This document shows positions 44,458 to 53,005 of a DNA stretch of 64,000 nt, piece by piece; positions within the stretch are counted from its first letter, which is position 1; every line of letters begins with the position of its first letter. The stretch lies in NCBI GenBank assembly GCA_031769625.1, contig JAUIMM010000646.1:2341001-2405000 (forward strand), read 5' to 3'. The notes under the pieces were generated by a model. That model saw only the letters and a program-made list of their open reading frames with translations. It was not told where the DNA came from and ran no database searches. The DNA comes from Taudactylus pleione. Lineage: Eukaryota > Chordata > Amphibia > Anura > Myobatrachidae. Made by a program: the position numbers and the translations under genes.

Positions 44458-45187
44458 CGGAGGATCCCCCCTTTTCTGTTTGCGACTCCACTGCTACTGG
44501 TACAACTGAACCGTAACTGCCACAGTGCAGACAGGGACCCCTGCAATTGCCAGCAAGGTCAGGTTCAACCTGTCCACCCTTCTGTGTTGGTGGAGGACAA
44601 AAGTGCCTACAGGTATGTGCCCCAGGCTCTGGACTCTCCTTACAGCAGCACTGTACAGATTGCAGGTAACCACCATTGAGTCCTCCTAAGGGTGTGAAAG
44701 TACAACCAAGCCAGAGACGACTGTGGACGGAACTCTGGGCTACTGATATTGGGCCTAATTCACAGATGTACGCAAAGTCGCAAACCCAATGGTTTCACAG
44801 ATGTACGCAAAGTCCACCTCCGATGGTGGGAGGACTGTGCATGTGCATGACCCATTCTATGTCATAAACCTGAAGAATGTCATTAATATGGAACCGTAAA
44901 GACATCATTGTATCCATTAACTTGGACTTTACTTACCTTCACCTTGCACTTTACAAATGTCTGAGATGGCCAAGAAATCCCTCTGCGCATGCGTCGTATG
45001 ACACAAGCGCCAGGTTCAGTGCTGGGAGTGATCCGATTGCATCCCTCTCACAGCACACTGCGATAAGTAGCCCATAGGCTTCTATTTGGCCATGCCATCT
45101 CCAGCTGGCAATGGGGGTTTTCAGAGTTTTGACCACATTTTAGGGGTTTGTACACCCCGCCCAAAATTTTATATTTACTCATCCTAG
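44458..45187. other. Upstream region of the candidate exon
   Basis: Non-repetitive from 44458 to about 44745 and would hold the 5' UTR or promoter of the exon at 44302-44457. Open frames on both strands overlap here but none has support. From 44746, GGGCCTAATTCACAGATGTACG with a direct CAGATGTACGCAAAGTC repeat suggests a MITE. No RNA gene is seen. Confidence 0.35.
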
Positions 45188-45600
45188 GTGCTACACTTTG
45201 GGGATGTTGGGTTACAGTCTATTAGGCTGCTGTGGGAGGATGACTTGGGCCTCTTGATAGATGACGATTGGCAGCTGGTATGTGGCTCTCTTTGTGTGGC
45301 TTCAGCTCATGTTTGCTTTACAACTGTAGATTTTGCACAGGGTCTACTGGACCATGGTGCATCTTGTTACTCTTATGATGCTAATTCCTGGCATCTGCTT
45401 CGGTCATGTCCACGTGTGTCAGAGCTTTGGTCTACCGTGGTACATTGTGCTGTTGAGACTGGGATCAGGATTCTCCTTTTTGACCCCTGTATTTGTATTT
45501 TTGGTTTAAGCCTCTATGATTCTTTAAACTCTTATTTACAACTTCATGTCTCTGTTCGCCACGGGGGAATATTTAACATTTATTCTAATCAAAACTGACG
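45188..45600 (+). pseudogene. LINE-1-like ORF2 C-terminal fragment
   Basis: An open plus-strand stretch of 136 codons reads like the region after the reverse transcriptase in L1/Tx1-type ORF2: LLWEDDLGLLIDDDWQ, then a diverged Cys-rich part, then LLRSCPRVSELWSTVV and a DPCICIFGL segment. These match the family pattern W..DLG..I....W / CW.C / H..W.CP....FW / DP...LLG. The 5' part of the element is missing, the classical CWRC Cys pair is altered, and no A-rich tail is seen before the MITE at 45616. It is a truncated, dead LINE copy; the terminating TGA at 45598-45600 is near where ORF2 would be expected to end. Confidence 0.7.
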
Positions 45601-45615
45601 TGTTTGTGGGGCTAA

Positions 45616-45788
45616 GGGGCCTATTTACTAAGCCTTGGATGGAGATAAAGTCAACAGAGATAAGGTACCAGCCAACCAGCTCCTAACTATTTTCAAACAC
45701 AGCCTCTGACTTGGCAGTTAGAAGCTGATTGGCTGGAATTTGATCTCCGTTGACTTTATCTCCATCCAAGGCTTAGTAAATAGACCCC
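45616..45788. mobile_element. GGGGCCTATTTACTAAGCC hairpin MITE with TAA duplication
   Basis: Left GGGGCCTATTTACTAAGCC and right GGCTTAGTAAATAGACCCC are inverted; TAA lies on both sides (45613-45615 and 45789-45791). Inner stems include TTGGATGGAGATAAAGTCAAC and its inverse. Confidence 0.9.
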
Positions 45789-45803
45789 TAAATCACACAT
45801 ATA

Positions 45804-46245
45804 CAGGTTGAGTCTCCCATATCCAAATATTCAGAAATACGGAATATTCCGAAATATGGAATATTTTTAGCATGACTCAGAAAGTGAAACCTTTGCTTTC
45901 TGATGGTTCAATGTACACAAACTTTTTTTAAAGCACACTATTATTAAAAACATAGTATAAAATAACCTTCAGGCTTTGTGTATAAGGTATATATGAAACA
46001 TAAATGAATTTCATGTATGTACACAAACTTTTTTTGATGCACAAAATAATTTAAAATATAGTATAAAATTACCTTCAGGCTGTGTGTATTTGGTGTATAT
46101 AAAACATAAATGCATTATGTGTTTAGAATTGGGTCCCATTCCCAAGATTTTTCATTATTTTATGCAAATATTCCAAAATATGGAATATTCCGATATCCAA
46201 AATACCCCTTGTCATAAGCATTTTGGATATGGGAGACTCAACCTG
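45804..46245. mobile_element. Tigger/pogo-like MITE, 442 bp
   Basis: It starts CAGGTTGAGTCTCCCATATCC and ends with the inverse, with TA on both sides (45802-45803, 46246-46247). CAGGTTGAG ends, TA target site and the GGAATATTCCG, GAAACATAAATG and GTACACAAACTTT interior are characteristic of the non-autonomous Tigger-type (TcMar) elements known from mammals. An internal block of about 95 bp is duplicated (45914-46010 and 46021-46114). No transposase. Confidence 0.88.
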
Positions 46246-46436
46246 TACTAACAGACAGACATTTGTTTTTTTAAGTATTAGTTAATGTGTGATATAGCCT
46301 CAGAAATACATAATTGATTTTGATAAATTTTAAATCGATAAAAATCGATTAAAATCAACCGTTAATAAATATACCCCCTAACGTTAGTTAAGGTGCTGCT
46401 GCCTGGATTGCTTTGGTAAACTCCAATGCCCTGCTA

Positions 46437-47314
46437 AGGCTCGTATTCAATTAGTTCTGCACCAGTGATACTTTTTCACCTGCCGGACTTTTCGCCTAAA
46501 TCGCGTATTTTAGCCACAGAAACTTATTGCGCTCGTCCCCACAATTCGCCTTATTCAAATCCAAAGGACACGAAAACGCAACCCAGCGAATGCAAACCAG
46601 GTGAAAAGTGCTGTCAGAATTGGGGAAATCAGCCTGACACCCCCTAAAGGATGCATTAACATTGGGGATCAATGTACATGCCCCCAAATAGGCCTAATAA
46701 AGCTATTTGGGGTACTTAAGGTGCTATCAATTTCTTCTAATTAGCATCTTTGCACAAGTGGTGAAGAATAGCATTAATCAGTTTTTTGGGAAGAAAATAA
46801 GTAGTCCTGCCAAATTTGAGGTACTTGAAAATGGGTGCAAGCATGGTTTAAAGTCGCTAAAGTAAAGTTTTAAAAATGTAAAGAATGCCCCAGAAGCAAG
46901 CACCTGCAATTAAAAAACACCTCACCCATACTTGCAGACCCCCCAAAAGTCTATTTCGCTAGTTTTTAAGTTTGTACCCCCACTTTGCACTTTTTTACCC
47001 CCTTGTTCTAAGTCATTTTTAGGGTGTTCCTCTATTTATTTTAGTTTTTTTTTATGCAGTTATCCTTTGGGGGCTGTCCCAAGGGTGCAGAGTGGTTTCC
47101 CCACCTTTGCACTCCAAAATAGCGATTTTGCACTTTGTTCCTCCACCTATTCATTGGCGAATCTTTTTCGCCTATTACATTGCATTGCATTTTTGCGTAC
47201 GCGCTAAGTGTTTGCAATTGAATATGAAGATAAGTTCCGACTGGCGAAGAGTTGCAACCGGCGATACTTTTTAGTCGATTCCGACTTTTCGCTGCTAATT
47301 GAATACAAGCCTAA
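46437..47314. mobile_element. Large MITE with CGTATTCAATT ends, copy 3
   Basis: Left CTCGTATTCAATTAGTTCTG and right GCTAATTGAATACAAGCC are inverted. Interior words (TTGGGGAAATCAGCCTGAC, AATAAAGCTATTTGGGGTAC, GGGGCTGTCCCAAGGGTG, TTTGCACT) match the copy at 5650 in inverse order. One internal block only. Confidence 0.8.
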
Positions 47315-47563
47315 GTTTGATAAAGGTCTGGCAAACCTCCCGTTTTGCTCTAGACCTGGTGCATTCTGCTCTCTAGTTTTCCCTGGGTGTCCCTTGGGTG
47401 TCCCCACCTTCTCATTTGTTTTATTTATGGTATTTGTAATCTATTATTGTATCTGGTTGTTGTATACAACTTAAGCTACTATGTTTATATTTTGCTTTGC
47501 ATTGGTTGCTTATACTCAGTTATTTCTTGTGCATCTTTACTGTTATGTATTTTGTATTATTTG
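47315..47563. other. Unclassified T-rich interval
   Basis: No recognisable feature. Confidence 0.35.
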
Positions 47564-48006
47564 TCTGATTCATTACGGATTGCAACGATCGCAGCTGCAA
47601 TTGCAATACCGATTGCGCACGCAGTCTCACTGCTATAGTATGATAATTCATTGCCATCGCTATGCCATCGCAGCACTACATAGGGACACCCACCTTGCCT
47701 TACACACATCCCTAATCCTTAGCAAGACTGCGAAACCATCGGTACAATCGAGTACAATCGCAGCCTCACGCACACTTGCACAAGCTCTGACCTTACTCAG
47801 AAATTGATAACTTCTACGCAAACTATCAGGCCTCAGGCTGTGTAGGGCATCATAGTAGATTTATGCATGCCCCTGTAACGACATTCAAATGCACTGGCAC
47901 GCCTGCGTTTCCCCGACCACCCCCCCGTCACCACCCACAAACGGCACTTCTTGTCAATTATTCTGCGATGGGTATGCATAGTCACTGCGATCCAACTGCG
48001 TTCTGT
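47564..48006. mobile_element. CTGATTCATTACGGATTGC MITE, copy of the 26.6-kb family
   Basis: Matches 26565-26962 in the same orientation and 29914-30450 inverted. It starts CTGATTCATTACGGATTGCAACG and ends near GCGATCCAACTGCG; the opposite terminal repeat is not clear. Confidence 0.7.
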
Positions 48007-48346
48007 TATAACGCTATTAAACCTCTGGTACAATCCTTCCTATAAACCTCTAAACATTCCTGCCTATAAACCTCTAAAATTTACGCTATTTGCGTACGCA
48101 GTCATACAGTAAAATAAAAGCCTTCAGACTTGGAAAATGTGTTTCCAACACACAAAGTATATTATTTCAACATAAAAACAGTAGGTTACACGCTGTGATC
48201 TAAAGACAATTTAGCGCAAAGAAATTATACAGACCCAAGGTACAGTTATACATACGCATGCGCACTGGAACCAGTTACCGGCATCACCAAGAGACCTCCG
48301 TCTACAGCATCAGCAAGAAGACTCCAGGTTGGAGTCTGCACGCACA

Positions 48347-48403
48347 TTTATACCCTTACAGGGGTAAGCAATACAATAAGCAAGTTTGGCATGATTCCAT
48401 TGG
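48347..48403 (-). promoter_or_regulatory. CCAAT and TATA boxes of the putative ERV LTR
   Basis: On the minus strand GAACCAATGG is followed about 45 bases later by GGGTATAAATG. The arrangement is that of a retroviral U3 promoter and would drive transcription toward lower coordinates from the 3' LTR. Confidence 0.5.
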
Positions 48404-48954
48404 TTCTCAGTCATTTAACAGGTCTATTCAAATGGACACAGGTCAGCCTCCAAAAGCTTGTTGTCTCCTTATTCCCCCCTGCATGCATAACTAAACTGGT
48501 AACATTTACAAACTACATTTTGGTGCTTTAACTCTCTGCAGTCCATAATTCGAGAATGCATGTTGCGATCTTCTCACCGATAACACCGGAAAGCTGTTGA
48601 GACAGAGTAGATCCGTACGCTACCAAACATGGTTTGCTTATCATATACTAAACCTTAGATATCAAATAGTCTTTATTTCACAACATTAGTAATAAATGAA
48701 TGAACCTTGGATATTACACTTTGAAGCTATGGAACCTTTTATGTGAGTGTGCAGTGTGTATGTATTAGGGGTTTGGGAAAAGATGCTAGTTAGATTTATG
48801 TAACTTGGGGCAGATGTACACGCATGCAGTTAATAAACAGCGTTCGCATGCGGGGTATTATGCATTCGCTAATGTGCATCGTGTTAACAGCGCAACTGTG
48901 CGTAATGTGCAGTGTTTATGCATGAGAGTCTATTTATGATGGATTTATTATATG

Positions 48955-48956
<2 letters not shown>

Positions 48957-48990
<34 letters not shown>
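48957..48990. repeat. (TA)n microsatellite beside a hAT insertion
   Basis: A run of TA dinucleotides lies immediately before the duplicated target ATGCATAC. Confidence 0.9.
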
Positions 48991-48996
<6 letters not shown>

Positions 48997-49001
48997 CATA
49001 C

Positions 49002-52000
49002 TAGGGATGAGCGGGTTCGGTTCCCTGAGAACCGAACCCACCCGAACTTCGGGGATCCGGGGCGATCCGAGCCCAAGCTCGGATCTCCCTGTCTGCCCCG
49101 GATCCCTCTCCCGAGGCAAAACCTCGAGATCTGCTGTCGGATCTCGAGGTTTTGCCTCGAGCGGCCATTTAAAAAAAAATGCCTTTGCCTTTAATGGGCA
49201 AAGTGCTGATTGGCTGACAGAGCCGTCTGTCACGGCTCTCAGCCAATCAGCATTATGGTGCTCATTTGCATGTAGCACGGACTCGTGAGATCCGTGCTAC
49301 ATGCATCTGTGTGATTGACAGTGACACAGAGCACAGATGGGTCAGTGAGACCCGTCTGTGCTGCTGTGTATTTCAATGACACAGATGCACGCACGGACCA
49401 GGAGATCCGTGCTACTTGCATCTGTGTCATTGACACAGAGCACTAACGGGTCCGTGAGACCCGTCTGTGCTGCTGTGGTAAATAAAAAAAAAAAAACCTG
49501 TGTAAAAAGAGAAAAAAATGGCGTCCTCCCCCCCAAAAAAAGAGCAACCAGCCCCAGGCATTAGTGACCCAGTGCTGGGTGTGCTTAAATACAGGGGACA
49601 AACGACATAGGGGTCCCCTGTACTTAAACACAACCAGCACCGGGCTAGTCAGAACCAGAGCTGGTTGCCAAAATACGGGGGACAAACGACGTAGGGGTCC
49701 CCCGTATTCTGCGCAACCAGCTCTGGGCTCTGATCCGGTCCTGGTTCTGGAAATACAGGGGAAAAAAATGAGTAGGGTTCCCCTGTATGTTCCAGAACCA
49801 GCACTGGACTTTTTCTAGCGGGGGGCTGATGCCACAGCCAGGGGAGCCCTTTCACCGGGCCCCCCAGCCGCAGCATCAGCCCTGACCGCTAGTCAGCCCA
49901 GGCCGGGGATCCCTGGAGAGCTGGGGACCCCCCCAATAAAGGGGTCACCCTCTCCAGGGCACCCCAGGCCCAGGCTGATAGCCCGGGGCTATCCCCGCCA
50001 CCCCTGGTGGCGGTGGGTGGCGGGTTGATTGTGTGGTGTGGTGTAAATAAAGAATATCAAACATTGTCTTTACAAGTAGAACTGCAAGTCCCAGCAAGCC
50101 TGCCCCGCATGCTGGTACTTGGAGAACCACAAGTACCAGCATGCAGGGCATTAAGGGCCCACTAGTACCTGTAGTTCACCTGTAAAAAAATGTTTAAAAA
50201 AAACACAGGACACACACCGTGACAGTATAAGTTTATTAAACATACATACACACACACACATGTACACATACTCACCTATGTAACCCTGTAGCATCGGTCC
50301 ACTTGTCCGGTAAAGTATCCATAGGGGACCTGTGAAAAAAAACATACTCACCATCTCCTATGCGAGGTTCTGTCCTCTTCGTTCCAAAGTAGGCATCCCC
50401 GGACTTGGCAAAAAAAAAAAAACGAAAACGCGATCCACGAACTTAGTACCGTTCTATAGAACGGTACTTCCCGAATGAGAGCTTAGCGGCGGGGTATCAC
50501 CATGGAAACCCCGCTGCTAAGCGTTCATTGGCTGAGAGAGGCCATCTCCCGTCTCTCTCAGCCAATGAACGGCTCCCTCCATTGTAGTCAATGCTGGGAG
50601 CCGCAAGGTTATTAAAGTTTACCCTGCGGTTCCCACCATTGACTACAATGGAGGGAGCCGTTCATTGGCTGAGAGACGGGAGATGACCTCTCTCAGCCAA
50701 TGAACGCTTAGCAGCGGGGTTTCCATGGTGATACCCCGCCGCTAAGCTCTCATTCGGGAAGTACCGTTCTATAGAACGGTACTAAGTTCGTGGATCGCGT
50801 TTTCGTTTTTTTTTTTTGCCAAGTCCGGGGATGCCTACTTTGGAACGAAGAGGACAGAACCTCGCATAGGAGATGGTGAGTATGTTTTTTTTCACAGGTC
50901 CCCTAGGGATACTTTACCGGACAAGTGGACCGATGCTACAGGTTACATAGGTGAGTATGTGTACATGTGTGTGTGTGTATGTATGTTTAATAAACTTATA
51001 CTGTCACGGTGTGTGTGTCCTGTGTTTTTTTAAACATTTTTTTTACAGGTGAACTACAGGTACTAGTGGGCCCTTAATGCCCTGCATGCTGGTACTTGTG
51101 GTTCTCCAAGTACCAGCATGCGGGGCAGGCTAGCTGGGACTTGCAGTTCTACTTGTAAAGACAATGTTTGATATTCTTTATTTACACCACACCACACAAT
51201 CAACCCGCCACCCACCGCCACCAGGGGTGGCGGGGATAGCCCCGGGCTATCAGCCTGGGCCTGGGGTGCCCTGGAGAGGGTGACCCCTTTATTGGGGGGG
51301 TCCCCAGCTCTCCAGGGATCCCCGGCCTGGGCTGACTAGCGGTCAGGGTTGATGCTGCGGCTGGGGGGCCCGGTGAAAGGGCTCCCCTGGCTGTGGCATC
51401 AGCCCCCCGCTAGAAAAAGTCCAGTGCTGGTTCTGGAACATACAGGGGAACCCTACTCATTTTTTGTCCCCTATATTTCCAGAACCAGGACCGGATCAGA
51501 GCCCAGAGCTGGTTGCGCAGAATACAGGGGACCCCTACGTCGTTTGTCCCCCGTATTTTGGCAACCAGCGCTGGTTCTGACTAGCCCGGTGCTGGTTGTG
51601 CTTAAGTACAGGGGACCCCTACGTCGTTTGTCCCCTGTATTTAAGCACACCCAGCACTGGGTTACTAATGCCCGGGGCTGGTTGCTCTTTTTTGGGGGGG
51701 TGCACGCCATTTTTTTCTTTTTTTACACAGGTTTTTTTTTTTTACCACAGCAGCACAGACGGGTCTCACGGACCTGTCATTGCTCTGTGCCAATCACACA
51801 GATGCATGTAGCACGGATCTCCCGGGTTCGTGCTACATGCAAATGGGCACCATAACGCTGATTGGCTTCCTGTCTGCCACTGCAGTGCCACTCCTAGATG
51901 GGCCACGTGTTTGTGCCGCCCCCTTGTGTCGCTTAGCATAGTCAATCAGCTTCCTCGGTACAACCTTTTGGCCTAAAAACAATATTGTGAGGTGTGAGGT

Positions 52001-52260
52001 GTTCAGAATAGAGTGGAAATGAGTGGAAATTAATGTTATTGGGGTTATTAATAGCGTAGGAACAAAAAAAGGCCCATTTATGTGATTTTAGCGGGTTTTT
52101 TTTATTTTTTAAGAAAAAATCCAGATCCAAAACACAAAACCCAGAACCCAAAACACGGAAGGGTGGTTTTGGCAAAACCAATCCAGATCCAAAACACGAA
52201 GAAAGATCCAGATCCAAAACCAAAACACAAAACACGAAAAGTGTCCGGTGCACACCCCTA
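49002..52260. mobile_element. 3259-bp non-autonomous hAT foldback element inside the ERV LTR
   Basis: It begins TAGGGATGAGCGGG and ends GTGCACACCCCTA (inverse of TAGGGGTGTGCAC); ATGCATAC is repeated exactly at 48994-49001 and 52261-52268. The right 380 bases (about 51880-52260) are the inverse of 14297-14690 of the full-length hAT, and the left 200 bases resemble its other end (GATCCGAG- and GAGGCAAAACCTCG-rich). Everything between is one huge palindrome with no transposase. It is therefore a deletion derivative that gained a foldback core and was presumably moved by the full-length element's enzyme. Confidence 0.92.
49250..51860. repeat. 2.6-kb inverted repeat with ~1.24-kb arms and ~15-base loop
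   Basis: The left arm (49250-50607) and right arm (50623-51860) are near-identical inverses around a loop TTATTAAAGTTTA. Paired landmarks are GCTCATTTGCATGTAGCACG/GTGCTACATGCAAATG, CCCAGTGCTGGGTGTGCTTA at 49569 with its inverse near 51640, and ATTGTAGTCAATG at 50581 with CATTGACTACAAT at 50637. The left arm is longer by about 110 bases because a GATCCGTGCTAC...GTGTCATTGACA block is duplicated at 49330-49450. Open frames in the arms occur as mirrored pairs and are not genes. Confidence 0.93.
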
Positions 52261-52675
52261 ATGCATACACATATATATTATCCCTTACTAACATATTTCT
52301 CTTAAAACTACAATGTAAGGTGTTATGGGCAGTGAGCTTCACTCTCAAACAGGGTGGAGACCCCCAGCTGTGTGCTGGTGCCAGCCTGTCTAGTTACTAA
52401 GTGATACTGTGTTTGTTTTGGTATATTGCTATGCAAGGTTGTCCCCAGAATGGGCTTGTATACATCAGGGTATGGTTTCTGAAAGGATTATTAAAACATT
52501 GCCATATGTACTTAGCTCGTGAGTTGTAACTTAAAATGGCGCTGGACGGCCATTCGCAAAATGGCGTCGTGCAGATTCTTATTTTTAAGATGGAGTCTGT
52601 TGCCATTCGCAAGATGGCGTCGCTCCAAGCTAATTTTACACTGATTCTGTCTCAGCCACTAAACCAGCTTCGACA
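52261..52675 (-). mobile_element. Proximal part of the ERV 3' LTR (U3)
   Basis: On the minus strand, TGTCGAAGCTGG follows a purine-rich tract directly, as expected for an LTR start. The stretch contains two CGCCAT(C/T)TTGCGAATGGC blocks (about 52548-52572 and 52595-52618). It is cut at 52260 by the hAT foldback element. Confidence 0.65.
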
Positions 52676-52690
52676 GTCCACCCTTTGATA
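52676..52690 (-). promoter_or_regulatory. Polypurine tract of the ERV
   Basis: Minus strand reads TATCAAAGGGTGGAC immediately before the LTR TG. It serves as plus-strand primer in retroviral reverse transcription. Its position after env supports the LTR boundary. Confidence 0.6.
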
Positions 52691-53005
52691 GCAAACAACA
52701 TGCTATCATACTCTGATTTTAAAATTCATTTTAGGCTTGCATATGGGGTATTATTTTAACATTATTTTTATGGGATGGCACAAGGTGGTTTCAATCCATC
52801 TATAATGGGTCTCTAGGAGGGAACATAAAACTACCATTTATACGCACACCGCGGATCTTGGGAGATCATGGGAAAGATGTGGGGATGCACCAGTCCTATA
52901 AAGGGAGTTTTGAAGGGGAATAGAGACTTACATCATTTAAGATGTTTAAATGAGAAAAAAATTACATTTTAATAATACATTTTACACATTTCTAAATATA
53001 ATACA

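Larger units (their letters stand above)
48125..48993 (-). mobile_element. Probable distal part of the ERV 3' LTR (U3 end, R, U5)
   Basis: Reading on the minus strand from 48993, AT-rich sequence leads to a promoter-like cluster: CCAAT at 48399-48403 and GGTATAAAT at 48347-48355, about 45 bases apart, then a structured GACTCCAACCTGGAGTC stretch. It lies in line with the LTR start at 52675 once the inserted hAT (49002-52260) and its 8-bp duplication are removed, which would give an LTR of about 1.2-1.3 kb. The LTR's far end was not fixed: no CA end with matching inverted repeat or 4-6-bp duplication could be read, and the 5' LTR lies outside the window. No canonical AATAAA lies downstream of the TATA box. 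A tentative call. Confidence 0.5.

Noticed and set aside
44494..44676. 60-codon minus-strand ATG frame upstream of the candidate exon
   Set aside because: It overlaps an equally long plus-strand frame, ends in TAG before the exon and has no splice signals in phase; more likely 5' UTR or flanking DNA.
49430..51850. Mirrored open frames in the palindrome (for example 51349-51855 plus)
   Set aside because: They exist as inverted pairs in both arms, start at non-ATG codons or mid-repeat and match no protein family.
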